Shown here one piece after another: positions 1 to 9,167 of a stretch of DNA of 64,000 nucleotides. Every line of letters starts with the position of its first letter. Within the stretch, counting starts at the first letter, position 1. Origin of the DNA: an uncultured Pseudomonadota bacterium. GTDB lineage: Bacteria > Pseudomonadota > Gammaproteobacteria > Methylococcales > Methylomonadaceae. The stretch is from positions 1 through 64,000 of the forward strand of contig CAILJB010000091.1 of NCBI GenBank assembly GCA_903834465.1. The letters run 5' to 3'. Under the pieces are notes generated by a model that saw nothing but the letters and a program-made list of their open reading frames with translations, searched no databases and was not told the DNA's origin. A program made the translations under genes and the position numbers.

Positions 1-80
1 GCTCTTTCTCATCGTTCGACTTGCATGTGTTAAGCATACCGCCAGCGTTCAATCTGAGCCATGATCAAACTCTTCAGTTT
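1..80 (-). rRNA. rrs: 16S ribosomal RNA, 5' end (partial)
   Basis: The reverse complement begins AAACTGAAGAGTTTGATCAT and continues through the universal GCTCAGATTGAACGCTGGCG and ACATGCAAGTCGAACG segments, which is the 5' end of bacterial 16S rRNA. The gene reads leftward out of the window, so only about 80 nt are present. The GGTATGCTTAACACATGC variant is common in several gammaproteobacterial lineages but is too short for firm placement. The mature 5' end was set by alignment from memory to the E. coli start (AAATTGAAGAG). Confidence 0.96.
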
Positions 81-228
81 AAATCAGTTTGTCACTATAA
101 AATTAGTGACCAATTTTGGTTCGACTAGAATTAAACGTATAAATTACTTTTTACGTTAGGTCTTGTGTCGATTATTTAATAATCACTTTCGTGCAACACA
201 AGCACCCACACAAATTATTTTGATTTAG

Positions 229-240
229 TTTTTAAAGAGC
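229..240 (-). promoter_or_regulatory. rRNA leader boxA antitermination element
   Basis: On the minus strand the sequence is GCTCTTTAAAAA, matching the rRNA boxA consensus (TGCTCTTTAACA) recognised by NusB/NusE. It lies about 40 nt downstream of the rRNA promoter and about 150 nt upstream of the 16S 5' end, the usual position in an rrn leader. The remaining leader (81-228) holds no gene and would be removed during 16S maturation. Confidence 0.75.
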
Positions 241-277
241 TTCATATTTCGCTGCGTTTGTGCAGCTGATTCCGAGT

Positions 278-305
278 ATTCTACAGACTTTTTAAACATT
301 GTCAA
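278..305 (-). promoter_or_regulatory. rRNA operon promoter
   Basis: On the minus strand there is a perfect -35 hexamer TTGACA (300-305) and a -10 TAGAAT (278-283) separated by 16 bp. The 16-bp spacing is the one typical of rrn P1 promoters. Upstream (about 306-340) lies an A/T-tract-rich stretch suitable as an UP element. No second promoter was evident between here and the 16S start. Confidence 0.85.
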
Positions 306-341
306 ACAAAAATTTAAACTTTTTTTATTTTTGTCGATAAA

Positions 342-374
342 CAACTCCCACTGTATGAAAAATTGTGAGAGTTG
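342..374 (-). terminator. Possible terminator after the dienelactone hydrolase gene
   Basis: A 10-bp stem (CAACTCTCAC / GTGGGAGTTG on the minus strand, one G-T pair) with a 13-nt loop is followed by TTTATC. It sits 17 bp past the dienelactone hydrolase stop and just before the rRNA UP element. The weak U-tract makes this tentative, but insulating the rRNA promoter from the upstream gene makes sense. Confidence 0.5.
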
Positions 375-390
375 TTCTTTGATAAATGCT

Positions 391-1185
391 TTAGTGACGC
401 GTCTCTGCGGGCGTTGTATCAGGCTGTTCTATATCAAGATCACCATAACCTAAACGTCTATGAAATAATTCTAATAGCAACGACCAACTCTGTAACGCAA
501 GAGCTGGATCGTAGCGTGGACCTTCATCACGCATAAAGGCATGTTGCCCATTCACTTCATGCCAAGTAAACTTTGCCCCCACTTCTTCGAGTCTTGCTTT
601 AAGTAAATTACGACCTTCCAGTGGGACGTGTGGGTCTTGTCTTCCCCAAATATGTAACAATTCGCCCTTAATTTCGCCGGCACGATCCATAGAATTATCG
701 TTTGTTCCCAACCCCAATCCTTTTTTGTGAATGTCTGTTGCGTAAAAACAAGTCGTTGCTAAAACATCAGGATTCATTGCCGCACGGAATGCAAGATGTC
801 CACCAATACAAATTCCCATTACACCAAGACGACCTGTGCAATAATCTAGCGTTTTAAGATAATCGAGTACGGCACGCGCATCACTATCATAAGAAGAAAG
901 TTCTTTGGTAATTTTATGGGAATTACCTCTAGTTGTACCTTCATCATCATAGGCAAGCACTGTTCCGGCAGGTTCCAATTCATGGTAGATTTCTGGGCAA
1001 GCCACGACAAATCCATGTCCGGCAAGCATCGCAGCTGTACGACGAATAGGCGCAGTTACTTGGAAAATTTCCGAAAACATTAAAATGCCGGGGTATTTTC
1101 CAGGTGCTGCGGGGCGAAAGATATGCGCTCGCATCGTCCCTGTCGGGGTTTCTAAATCTGCAATTTCATCATCTTTAATAATCAT
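391..1185 (-). CDS. Dienelactone hydrolase family protein
   Basis: A 264-residue alpha/beta-hydrolase of the dienelactone hydrolase family. The Cys nucleophile lies in GICIGGH (about residue 126), the acidic residue in WGRQDPHVP and the His in NGQHAFMRDE, giving the Cys-Asp-His triad typical of the family. Members hydrolyse lactone or ester bonds, but the substrate cannot be read from sequence and no aromatic-degradation genes are nearby, so a general housekeeping hydrolase is as likely as a chlorocatechol enzyme. The ATG is preceded by AGAGGA at good spacing. It lies 97 bp downstream of pgl on the same strand, possibly as the last gene of the zwf-pgl transcript. Confidence 0.88.
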   Translation of the reverse strand: MIIKDDEIADLETPTGTMRAHIFRPAAPGKYPGILMFSEIFQVTAPIRRTAAMLAGHGFVVACPEIYHELEPAGTVLAYDDEGTTRGNSHKITKELSSYDSDARAVLDYLKTLDYCTGRLGVMGICIGGHLAFRAAMNPDVLATTCFYATDIHKKGLGLGTNDNSMDRAGEIKGELLHIWGRQDPHVPLEGRNLLKARLEEVGAKFTWHEVNGQHAFMRDEGPRYDPALALQSWSLLLELFHRRLGYGDLDIEQPDTTPAETRH

Positions 1186-1282
1186 GGTTCATCCTCTGTT
1201 AATTTTCGGGTGGTTACTTCATTAAGAAGTCGTTCATGTTAATGCAACACGGGTTAAGCACACAAGATTGTGGGAGTAAAAA

Positions 1283-1966
1283 TCAATCTACGCTAGCTGC
1301 CGCGTCAAAAAAAACAACTATATGTTTTAACGCATTTAGTGTCGAAACAGGCAAATCGTCACCTGCCCGCCATTTTTTCAATGCCTCATGTTTATTTGAG
1401 CCTTCAATTAAGAAAAACAAATTTTGCGTATTACTCAATGCTTTTGCACTCAGGGTAACGCGCTCTGCTGGCGGTTTGGGTGAATTATAAATTGAATACA
1501 CCAGTGCATTTTCATCATGAACATACCCCGGAAATAAACTCGCCGTGTGTCCATCTTCGCCCATTCCCAGCAAAACCAAATCAAATGGCATTGCCGCTTC
1601 TACAATCGAACGATACGCCCCCGCACTTTCTTCAACACCTAATTCGGTTGGTATATCGAAGATTTGATTTTCAGGAATTGCGACCAAACTCAAAAAAGCA
1701 TTCGCTGCCATCACACTATTTCTATCAGCGTGATTCACTGGCAAACACCGTTCGTCACCATGATAAATAAACCATTTCGACCAATCTGCATCCTGTTTTG
1801 CCAGCAACTGATACAGTTTTTCAGGGGTTTTACCGCCTGCTAACACAAATTTAAATTTTCCATGTTCAGCAATCGCTTCTTTGGCTAATTCTAAAATACG
1901 TTCGCAAACGGTTTGTGCAATTTGGTCTACGGTTTCAAATTGAGACCATTGAATCTTACTTTGCAT
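1283..1966 (-). CDS. pgl: 6-phosphogluconolactonase
   Basis: A 227-residue protein of the glucosamine-6-phosphate isomerase/6-phosphogluconolactonase family. Visible signatures are VLAGGKTPEKLYQLL near residue 42, YHGDERCLP near 69, and LLGMGEDGHTASLFPG near 131, which carries the phosphosugar-binding and catalytic His segment. It hydrolyses 6-phosphoglucono-1,5-lactone made by Zwf to 6-phosphogluconate in the cytosol. Its start overlaps the end of zwf by 11 bp, so the two are co-transcribed and probably translationally coupled. Length is normal for the DevB-type lactonase. Confidence 0.95.
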   Translation of the reverse strand: MQSKIQWSQFETVDQIAQTVCERILELAKEAIAEHGKFKFVLAGGKTPEKLYQLLAKQDADWSKWFIYHGDERCLPVNHADRNSVMAANAFLSLVAIPENQIFDIPTELGVEESAGAYRSIVEAAMPFDLVLLGMGEDGHTASLFPGYVHDENALVYSIYNSPKPPAERVTLSAKALSNTQNLFFLIEGSNKHEALKKWRAGDDLPVSTLNALKHIVVFFDAAASVD

Positions 1967-3446
1967 TTGTACATTCCGGCGTTAAAGATGTTCGCCATTT
2001 TTGACTTTCTTTATCGAATAATCGGCTGTCTTCAGGTCCCCATGAACCTGCAGGATACGTCGCCACATAATCGCGTTCGCTTGCCCACGTTTGCAAAATA
2101 GGATCGACAATTTTCCACGCATATTCCACTTCATCAAAGCGTAAAAATAACGACCGATCACCTCTTAGAACATCTAATAACAAATCTTCATAAGCATCGA
2201 TGGCTTTTTCATCCGAATTCCGAAAACTCGCATCCAGTGAACTGGTACGGGTTCGCATTTCTAAACCGGGTTCTTTTACCGTCATTTCAATGCGGATACA
2301 TTCTTCTGGTTGAATGCCTAAAAGTACCCAGTTTTGATTCATACAATGAATTTCGGTATCGCGGAAAAAATGCAGAGGCGGATGACGGAAACAAATCGAA
2401 ATCACCGATTGTGCTTTTTTCATACGTTTGCCGGTGCGTAAATACATGGGAATACCGCGCCACCGCCAATTGTCTACATACAATTTCATTGACGCATACG
2501 TTTCCGTAATACTGTCAGCGGGAATATGGGATTCTTCTAAATACCCTTTCAGTTTTTCACCATTAACCACCCCCGTTGCATATTGAGCGCGATACGCATG
2601 AGCATGAACAGCCTCTTTAGAAATAGGACGAATCGATTTTAAAACTTTCACTTTTTCATCACGCAACGCATCGGCTTCCATTGAAACGGGTGGTTCCATA
2701 GTGACGAGTGTTAATAATTGCAATAAATGACTTTGCAACATATCGCGCATTGCACCTGAACCATTGTAATAATCGCCGCGTTCTTCAATACCAATACTTT
2801 CCGAATGCGTAATTTGAATGTGGTCGATATAATTTCGATTCCACAGCGGTTCAAGCATTACATTTGCAAATCGGAACACCAACACATTTTGCACTGTTCC
2901 TTTACCTAAATAATGGTCAATACGATAAATCTGATTTTCGGTTAAATAATGGCTAATACGTTTTTGTAGAGCTTGTGCGCTATCTAAATCATAACCAAAC
3001 GGTTTTTCAATCACCACACGTCGCCAGCCGTGCTGCTCGTTGAATAATTGATTATTACTCAATTGTTCCATCACCAATCCGAAGTCTGACGGACTAATTG
3101 ATAAGTAAAAGGCGATATTTTTTGGAAATTGCGGTTGATTAAACGTCTCGGCTAAACTGCTATAACATTCTGGCTGTTGCAAATCACCGAAATGATAATG
3201 CAACCTATCAGCAAAACGTTTAAATACGGTTTCGTCGAACGTTTCTTTAATTTTGGTTTGAATCATCTCTTTGACTTCGGCGAGCCATTTTTCTTGATTC
3301 CATTCACGTCGTCCGACAGCGATGATTTTCGTCCCTTCAGGTAATTTATTCGCCATATCCAAATGGTACAGCGCAGGCATCAATTTAATACGCGACAAGT
3401 TTCCCGTCGCACCAAAAATTACATAAGTACAGGCTTCAGCATTCAT
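1956..3446 (-). CDS. zwf: Glucose-6-phosphate 1-dehydrogenase
   Basis: Catalyses NAD(P)+-dependent oxidation of glucose 6-phosphate to 6-phosphogluconolactone, the entry step of the oxidative pentose-phosphate pathway. The N-terminal dinucleotide-binding motif is IFGATGNLSRIKL, and the active-site signature RIDHYLGKG is intact. I chose the ATG at 3446 (MNAEACTYVIFG, 496 aa) because it has a TGGAGT ribosome site and matches family length. A longer in-frame start at 3530 adds 28 unrelated residues. Followed directly by pgl with an 11-bp overlap. In methylotrophs the same enzyme can serve a dissimilatory C1 cycle, but nothing here tests that. Confidence 0.97.
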   Translation of the reverse strand: MNAEACTYVIFGATGNLSRIKLMPALYHLDMANKLPEGTKIIAVGRREWNQEKWLAEVKEMIQTKIKETFDETVFKRFADRLHYHFGDLQQPECYSSLAETFNQPQFPKNIAFYLSISPSDFGLVMEQLSNNQLFNEQHGWRRVVIEKPFGYDLDSAQALQKRISHYLTENQIYRIDHYLGKGTVQNVLVFRFANVMLEPLWNRNYIDHIQITHSESIGIEERGDYYNGSGAMRDMLQSHLLQLLTLVTMEPPVSMEADALRDEKVKVLKSIRPISKEAVHAHAYRAQYATGVVNGEKLKGYLEESHIPADSITETYASMKLYVDNWRWRGIPMYLRTGKRMKKAQSVISICFRHPPLHFFRDTEIHCMNQNWVLLGIQPEECIRIEMTVKEPGLEMRTRTSSLDASFRNSDEKAIDAYEDLLLDVLRGDRSLFLRFDEVEYAWKIVDPILQTWASERDYVATYPAGSWGPEDSRLFDKESQKWRTSLTPECTNAK

Positions 3447-3680
3447 AACAAATGACTCCAAAATAAAAGTAATAAAGCGGAAACTGATTATAACGCAGTT
3501 TGGTAGCCAATTCGCCGACGTGTTTTCCATTAAAAAATAAACTCAATTTTAATTTCATTTTCTTGAATCTGAACGCATTACATGCCAATAAAAAAATAAT
3601 TTTACGGGCTTTTTCATTCATTTTAAACTTTCTTTAAAAAAACATATTGTTATAAACAAATTATCATAATTTACTTTAAC

Positions 3681-3727
3681 TAATACCAAGTATTAGAATG
3701 GGATATAACCAGTTTGACTTGGTGTTA
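3681..3727. repeat. Imperfect inverted repeat in the zwf-chemoreceptor intergenic region
   Basis: TAATACCAAGT (3681-3691) and ACTTGGTGTTA (3717-3727) are inverted repeats with one mismatch and a 25-nt loop. An A/T palindrome (TTATTTTTAAAAAATAA) follows directly. The 513-bp gap between zwf and the chemoreceptor gene holds no convincing coding region; the only other recognisable element is the sigma-28 promoter at 3784-3810. The repeat could be an operator for zwf, a transcript hairpin or a relic of a small mobile repeat. Confidence 0.35.
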
Positions 3728-3783
3728 TTTTTAAAAAATAACATTAACAATATTTCTTAACCATTTCAAATCTGAGAAGTAAT

Positions 3784-3810
3784 TCAAGCCCGTTAGATTT
3801 AAGCCGATAA
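3784..3810 (+). promoter_or_regulatory. Sigma-28 (FliA) promoter of the chemoreceptor gene
   Basis: TCAAGCCC (3784-3791), an 11-bp spacer, then a perfect GCCGATAA (3803-3810). This matches the flagellar sigma-28 consensus, especially the Pseudomonas form TCAAG-N12-GCCGATA. It points at the chemoreceptor gene and implies a 5' untranslated region of about 140 nt before the ATG at 3960. Confidence 0.85.
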
Positions 3811-3959
3811 AAAGTGCAAATATTTTAAAGTTTTTAAGAAAAATACACCGTTGAGTCTTTTATTGAACGATTCAAATTTGACTGAGTCCTAAAATAAAAC
3901 AACTGTTTCCAATTTTACTAACATGCCATATTCAAATTCATATATTTGAGGGGAAGAAA

Positions 3960-6185
3960 ATGCTTAACAATTTAACCATCAAACTGCGTTTGATATTGCT
4001 CGTCGGATTTATGGCTGGCGTTATTTTGATAACGAATGGTTTTGGATTAGGTGGAATTAACCAATGCAATAACAGTGTGGAAAGCCTTTATACAAATAAA
4101 CTCGTATCAACAAGAGAGTTAGGCAACGTGCGAGACAGGTTAGTAAAAGAACGACTTACTATTGCGAATAGCATTATTTTCAAAGATGAATCGATTAAAA
4201 ATGTCGAATTGATTGAAAAAACAGAAACAGAACTTAACAAAGCCTGGAATATTTATGCCGCAACACCAGCTGGTGTTGAAGAACAGGAAATCATGGATAA
4301 ATTTCTTGGGCAACACAAACATTTCGTTAATGAAGCGTTAAATCCAGCTGTTGCCTTTATCAAAGCAGGCGAGATGGAACAATTGGAAAATCACATTCGT
4401 GAAAAAATCCGTCCACTGTACGCGCCAATGTCAGACTCCCTTGATAAATTGATTCAAATTCAAGAAAGAGACTCAAAAGAGTTATACGAAAACTCACAAG
4501 AAAATTTCAAAATAATCGCATTAGTTCTGATTAGCTTAGTTATTTTAGCTTTATTGGTTGCTTTAATTTCAAGTCGCAAAGTGCTTTGCAGCATTTTACA
4601 GTCAATCCGTAACGTACAAACGGTGGCAAATGCCATCGCTGCCGGTGATTTAAATTCAAAAATAGACACTAGCAGCAATGATGAAGCCGGTGCGATGATG
4701 AAATCGATGGAAAACATGCGAAACACGCTGATTGCTTTCGTTGATGCTCAAGAAGCGATGGCAAAAAAACACGCTGATGGCTGGATTAAAGAGCAAATTG
4801 ATGAAACTAAATTCCAAGGCTCTTACAAAACACTAGCGCAAAGTATTAACCATCTCGTGCAATCACATATCGCTGTCAAAATGCAGATTGTTGACGTGGT
4901 CACGCAATATTCGAAAGGTGATTTTAAACCGGATATGGAACGTTTACCGGGTGAAAAAGCAAAAATCACAGCGGCGATAGATGCTGTTAAAAATTCTTTC
5001 TTAGCCGTAAATACTGAAATTGAAAAACTCGCGGCGGCGGGCGCACAAGGTAATTTTTCCAAACGAGCGGATGCTGAAAAATTTGAATTTATGTTCAAAT
5101 CAGTGCTTGAGTATTTGAATATGTATGTTGAAACGTGTGACGTAGGTTTTAACGACGTGTTGCGTGTTGCCAATGCGTTAGCAGAAGGTGATTTAACCCA
5201 GTCGATTACGAAAGATTACCCAGGTGTGTTTGGTCAAGCGAAAGTGGGAATGAATACAACGACTGATAATTTAAAAGTCTTAATGAACGGCATTAAGGAA
5301 ACCACAGAGGTTATTGCGTCGTCGGCAAAAGAAATTGCAACGGGTAATAATGATTTGTCACACCGCACCGAAGAACAAGCGGCAAGTTTAGAAGAAACCG
5401 CTGCAAGTATGCACGAGCTAACATCAACCGTTCAGCACAATAGCGAAAATGCTAAACAGGCAAATGAATTAGCCGTTGGCGCAACAGATACGGCAAATAG
5501 AGGTGTTACAGTCGTTGAACAAGTTGTGAAAACAATGGAAAACATTAACGAATCATCATTGCGTATTGTCGATATTATTTCTGTGATTGATGATATTGCA
5601 TTCCAAACTAACATTTTGGCATTGAACGCCGCCGTTGAAGCGGCTCGTGCGGGCGAACAAGGCAAAGGTTTTGCGGTTGTCGCGGTCGAAGTTCGCAATT
5701 TAGCGCAACGCGCCGCCAATGCGGCGGGCGAAATTAAACGTTTAATTAGTGATTCGGTGGAACGCGTATCGGGCGGCAGTAAACAAGTTGCCGATGCGGG
5801 TAAAACGATGCAAGACATTGTGAATTCTATTCAAAGCGTGACCAGTATTATTGCAGAAATCGCCAGTGCTTCAGAACAGCAAAGTGCAGGGATTGCACAA
5901 GTTGCCCAAGCCATTGCTTCAATGGATGATGTGACCCAACAAAATGCAGCAATGGTAGAAGAAATCGCGGCAGCAGCAGGATCATTAGAATCACAAACTG
6001 GTAACTTGTCTTCAGAAATGTCGCAATTCAAAACAGGGAATGATTCAGGCAATAAAAGAAGCGTAGCAAAAACCATCACACCCGCAAAAAGTAAACCAGT
6101 TGCCGCACGATCTGCACCTGTCAAAGCGGTGTCTACGCCTAACGCAACGTTCACAGTAGGTAATGATGATTGGGAAGAATTTTAA
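3960..6185 (+). CDS. Methyl-accepting chemotaxis protein
   Basis: A 741-residue transmembrane chemoreceptor. TM1 is about residues 10-30, then a roughly 150-residue periplasmic helical region (four-helix-bundle-like), TM2 about 182-203, a HAMP domain, and two further HAMP-like units ([14 protein letters not shown]..., [15 protein letters not shown]). The signalling domain carries the hairpin tip [20 protein letters not shown]. The C terminus is DDWEEF, an xWxxF pentapeptide of the type that tethers CheR/CheB in high-abundance receptors. The ATG has a strong GAGGGGA site, and an upstream sigma-28 promoter places it in the flagellar regulon. The ligand is unknown. It sits as a single gene without che genes nearby. 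Confidence 0.95.
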   Translation: MLNNLTIKLRLILLVGFMAGVILITNGFGLGGINQCNNSVESLYTNKLVSTRELGNVRDRLVKERLTIANSIIFKDESIKNVELIEKTETELNKAWNIYAATPAGVEEQEIMDKFLGQHKHFVNEALNPAVAFIKAGEMEQLENHIREKIRPLYAPMSDSLDKLIQIQERDSKELYENSQENFKIIALVLISLVILALLVALISSRKVLCSILQSIRNVQTVANAIAAGDLNSKIDTSSNDEAGAMMKSMENMRNTLIAFVDAQEAMAKKHADGWIKEQIDETKFQGSYKTLAQSINHLVQSHIAVKMQIVDVVTQYSKGDFKPDMERLPGEKAKITAAIDAVKNSFLAVNTEIEKLAAAGAQGNFSKRADAEKFEFMFKSVLEYLNMYVETCDVGFNDVLRVANALAEGDLTQSITKDYPGVFGQAKVGMNTTTDNLKVLMNGIKETTEVIASSAKEIATGNNDLSHRTEEQAASLEETAASMHELTSTVQHNSENAKQANELAVGATDTANRGVTVVEQVVKTMENINESSLRIVDIISVIDDIAFQTNILALNAAVEAARAGEQGKGFAVVAVEVRNLAQRAANAAGEIKRLISDSVERVSGGSKQVADAGKTMQDIVNSIQSVTSIIAEIASASEQQSAGIAQVAQAIASMDDVTQQNAAMVEEIAAAAGSLESQTGNLSSEMSQFKTGNDSGNKRSVAKTITPAKSKPVAARSAPVKAVSTPNATFTVGNDDWEEF

Positions 6186-6211
6186 AAATTTAAAATATCG
6201 TTGAAATTCAA

Positions 6212-6250
6212 ACACCGCTGTTCCTTGAAAAAGAACAGCGGCGTTTTTTT
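6212..6250 (+). terminator. Intrinsic terminator after the chemoreceptor gene
   Basis: CCGCTGTTC and GAACAGCGG form a 9-bp stem with a CTTGAAAAA-type loop, followed by a run of seven T. It lies 27 bp after the stop and between the convergent chemoreceptor and gnd genes. Confidence 0.9.
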
Positions 6251-6258
6251 AACTGAAA

Positions 6259-7725
6259 TTACACAGAATAAGTTGTCGCCGAAACATTACCACCATCGCC
6301 AATCCAATCGGTGTGGAAAAACTCACCGCGCGGTTTGTCGATACGTTCGTAACTGTGCGAACCAAAATAATCACGTTGTGCTTGCAATAAATTCGCCGGT
6401 AATTTTTCAGTGCGATAGCCATCAAAATAGGCTAATGCCGATGAAAACGTCGGCGTTGGAATACCCAATTGAATGCCTAAAATGACCGCTTTGCGCCAGC
6501 CAACTTCTGATTTTTCCATCACATTCGCAAAAAAGTCATCAAACAATAAATTTTCCAATTCGTGATTATTGCTATAAGCCTGTTTGATATTCTTTAAAAA
6601 TTTGCTGCGAATAATACAACCGCCGCGCCACATTAAAGCAATATCACCATAATTAAGCGCAAATTTATATTCTTTGGATGCCTCACGCATTAAGCGAAAA
6701 CCTTGCGCGTAAGAAATAATTTTTGACGCATACAACGCATCGTGAATAGCGTTAATCATTTCGGCTTTGTCACCGGTGAAGGCAGCAACAGGTTTTTTAG
6801 GTAAAATTTTAGCGGCTTGCACACGCTCTGATTTTTGCCACGACAAACAACGCGCAAAGACCGCCTCACCAATCAAAGTGAGTGGAATGCCTAATTCTAA
6901 TGCGTCAATTCCAGTCCATTTACCCGTGCCTTTTTGACCAGCCGTATCTAAAATTTTTAAAAGTAATGGCGAACCATCTTCATCTTTATGCCCCAAAATA
7001 TCAGCGGTGATTTCCATTAAATACGAACTTAATTCGCCTTTATTCCATTCTTGGAAAATATCGCGAATTTCGTCAATGCTCAATCCTAAGCCTTCTGACA
7101 ATAATTGGTAAGCCTCACAAATCAACTGCATATCACCGTATTCGATGCCGTTATGCACCATTTTGACGTAATGCCCTGCGCCATTATCACCAACCCAATG
7201 ACAACACGGCTCACCATCAACGTGTGCGCTGATTGCTTGAAAAATGGGTTTAACAGTTGCCCATGCTGCACGATTTCCACCCGGCATCATTGACGCGCCA
7301 TAATGTGCGCCTTCTTCACCACCTGAAACGCCCATGCCTATAAAATTCAAGCCTTTTTCTTTTAATGCAGCCACTCGGCGATTGGTGTCGGTGTAAAGTG
7401 AATTTCCACCGTCAACGATAATATCGCCTTCTGAAAGCAACGGCACTAATTTATCAATGTAAAAATCAACCACGTCCCCTGCTCTTACCATCATAAATAC
7501 AACACGGGGTGTTTGCAGATTATCAACTAACTCTTGCAATGAATTCGTGCTAATAATTTCAGCATTTTCAATCGCAGCGGTGTTTTCAGCTTCTGCGGCA
7601 ACAAACGCATCGGCAACGCCTTCCGCATATTCGTAAACCGCCACTTTAAAACCGTGGTCACGAATGTTAATTGTTAAGTTTTTACCCATTACCGCTAAAC
7701 CAACCATACCAATTTGTGCTTTCAT
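6259..7725 (-). CDS. gnd: 6-phosphogluconate dehydrogenase (decarboxylating)
   Basis: A 488-residue enzyme oxidising 6-phosphogluconate to ribulose 5-phosphate and CO2, third step of the oxidative pentose-phosphate pathway. Visible are the N-terminal nucleotide-binding GLAVMGKNLTINI, the GVSGGEEGAHYGASMMPGG substrate motif, HNGIEYGDMQLICEAY with the catalytic Lys-His region, and the C-terminal FHTDWIGDGG. The length is in the range of the long tetra/dimeric GndA type. With zwf and pgl in this window the oxidative branch is complete. It is separated from them by the chemoreceptor gene and reads in the same direction. No terminator of its own is obvious before ribF. Confidence 0.97.
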   Translation of the reverse strand: MKAQIGMVGLAVMGKNLTINIRDHGFKVAVYEYAEGVADAFVAAEAENTAAIENAEIISTNSLQELVDNLQTPRVVFMMVRAGDVVDFYIDKLVPLLSEGDIIVDGGNSLYTDTNRRVAALKEKGLNFIGMGVSGGEEGAHYGASMMPGGNRAAWATVKPIFQAISAHVDGEPCCHWVGDNGAGHYVKMVHNGIEYGDMQLICEAYQLLSEGLGLSIDEIRDIFQEWNKGELSSYLMEITADILGHKDEDGSPLLLKILDTAGQKGTGKWTGIDALELGIPLTLIGEAVFARCLSWQKSERVQAAKILPKKPVAAFTGDKAEMINAIHDALYASKIISYAQGFRLMREASKEYKFALNYGDIALMWRGGCIIRSKFLKNIKQAYSNNHELENLLFDDFFANVMEKSEVGWRKAVILGIQLGIPTPTFSSALAYFDGYRTEKLPANLLQAQRDYFGSHSYERIDKPRGEFFHTDWIGDGGNVSATTYSV

Positions 7726-7768
7726 TTTTTACCCTTTAATGGAATTTAGGAACGTGAATCTTAGCACG

Positions 7769-8701
7769 TCAAATGTTAAAAAAGTCTTTCGCCGCCACGA
7801 CATCTTGACGAATTTGAGATTGTAATTGTTCAAGTGAACCAAAACGCATTTCATCGCGTAATTTATGTTTAAATTGCACGCTAACGTAACGCCCATAAAT
7901 ATCTTGATTAAAATTAAATAGATGCGTTTCTAAAATAACTTTTCGTTTGCCATCAATCGTTGGGCGTGTACCGACATTTGCCACACCTTGAAATTTTTGA
8001 TTATCAATGCCAGTCATGGTTACGGCAAACACGCCTCGAATTGGTGTATTTCGGCGTAGTAATTTAATATTTGCAGTGGGAAATCCGAGCGTTCGTCCTA
8101 ACTGATCGCCTTGCGCGACTCGTCCACAAATTGAATAATCTTGCCCTAACAAGCGGCACGCTTGTTTTAAATCACCCGCATTCAACGCATCTCGAATTAG
8201 AGTGCTGCTGACACGCAAATCTGTTAATCGATATGTCGTCGATTTTTCCACAGAAAAACCAAGCAATTGCCCTTGTTCTTGCAATAATTTGAAATTGCCG
8301 CGTCGCGCTTTGCCAAAATGAAAATCGTCACCGATGACAAGATGTTTAAGATTGAGTTTTGACACCAAAATTTGTTGGATAAATTGTTCCGGTTCGTAGT
8401 CGGCTAAAGCACGATTAAAACGCACAATAACAACGTTATCGATAGGTAGCGGAGATAATGCCAGTATTTTTTCCCGCAATCGCATGAGACGTGCCGGCGC
8501 ATTATCGGCTAAAAAATATTCCAATGGTTGCGGTTCAAACAGCATGATTGCTGTTGGTAAATTAAGTTCGCGTCCGCGTGCTGCCAACATTTCAATAACA
8601 GCACGATGTCCTAAATGTACGCCGTCGAAATTACCAACCGTCAATACGCAACCGCGTAGAAAATTTTCTAAATTGGAAAAACCGCGAATTAAATGAATCA
8701 T
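7769..8701 (-). CDS. ribF: Bifunctional riboflavin kinase / FAD synthetase
   Basis: A 310-residue enzyme making FMN from riboflavin and then FAD. The N-terminal nucleotidyltransferase domain shows TVGNFDGVHLGH and VIGDDFHFGKARRG, and the C-terminal kinase domain shows GRTLGFPTANI and GVFAVTM. I chose the ATG at 8701 (MIHLIRGFSN). The longer frame starting at 8755 would run through the terminator hairpin of the preceding lipoprotein gene and can be discounted. In many proteobacteria ribF lies beside ileS and lspA, but here it is alone, downstream of the lipoprotein gene. Confidence 0.95.
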   Translation of the reverse strand: MIHLIRGFSNLENFLRGCVLTVGNFDGVHLGHRAVIEMLAARGRELNLPTAIMLFEPQPLEYFLADNAPARLMRLREKILALSPLPIDNVVIVRFNRALADYEPEQFIQQILVSKLNLKHLVIGDDFHFGKARRGNFKLLQEQGQLLGFSVEKSTTYRLTDLRVSSTLIRDALNAGDLKQACRLLGQDYSICGRVAQGDQLGRTLGFPTANIKLLRRNTPIRGVFAVTMTGIDNQKFQGVANVGTRPTIDGKRKVILETHLFNFNQDIYGRYVSVQFKHKLRDEMRFGSLEQLQSQIRQDVVAAKDFFNI

Positions 8702-8729
8702 GAAAAATAAAATTGTAAAATAATGGTTA

Positions 8730-8765
8730 AAAAAAAACCCTGTGAGCGAACTCACAGGGTTTTTC
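8730..8765 (-). terminator. Strong intrinsic terminator after the alanine-zipper lipoprotein gene
   Basis: A 10-bp perfect stem ACCCTGTGAG / CTCACAGGGT with a 4-nt loop, flanked by an A-run and a T-run so it can work in both directions. On the minus strand it is followed by nine T. It ends the lipoprotein transcript just before ribF starts. Confidence 0.93.
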
Positions 8766-8786
8766 TATCAGCATTCAATGAATGAA

Positions 8787-9065
8787 TTATTTCAACATTG
8801 ATTTTTTGAACAAGCTGTCCAATTTGCTGTTAGTGTCTTGTGCGTATTGCGCTGCACGGTTTGCAGCTGATTCAGCTGCTGCTGCGCGTGATGCTGCGTC
8901 AGCTGCTGCGCTTTGTGCGCTGTTAGCATCTGCTGAGGCTTGTGCAACTGATGTTTTCAATGTGTCGATTTGTGATTGCAAATGTGTAATGTCATCAGTG
9001 CTTGCACAGCCAACAACAACACTAGCAACTAAAGCGATCATTGATAATTTAACAAATTTTTTCAT
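8787..9065 (-). CDS. Alanine-zipper (Lpp/OprI-like) outer-membrane lipoprotein
   Basis: A 92-residue secreted lipoprotein. It has a signal peptide ending in a VVVGC lipobox (Cys20), then a continuous helix with Ala at core heptad positions (SADANSAQSAAADAASRAAA), as in OprI and Braun's Lpp trimeric coiled coils. It ends in KKSMLK, leaving a C-terminal Lys like the residue that Lpp links to meso-diaminopimelate. It has a clear ribosome site (GGAAAG) and its own strong terminator, consistent with high expression. The next gene upstream is an L,D-transpeptidase, the enzyme class that makes such links. Peptidoglycan attachment is inferred, not seen. Confidence 0.85.
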   Translation of the reverse strand: MKKFVKLSMIALVASVVVGCASTDDITHLQSQIDTLKTSVAQASADANSAQSAAADAASRAAAAESAANRAAQYAQDTNSKLDSLFKKSMLK

Positions 9066-9167
9066 GGGACTTTCCTTTTTAAAATGAGAACTTAACGAGA
9101 ACTTTTACTACAAAACTCAATTATAGCTGTGAACAATTTTAACCACCCACAGCCATATTTTCCAGCT

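Noticed and set aside
5432-5818. 128-residue frame antisense to the chemoreceptor signalling domain
   Set aside because: Mirror of the highly conserved helical hairpin; no start signals.
8702-8755. N-terminal extension of ribF from 8755
   Set aside because: It would translate the stem of the lipoprotein gene's terminator; the ATG at 8701 matches the family start.
9120-9125. TATAAT on the minus strand as a promoter for the alanine-zipper lipoprotein
   Set aside because: The -10 is perfect, but no acceptable -35 stands at 16-18 bp, so it was not listed as a feature.
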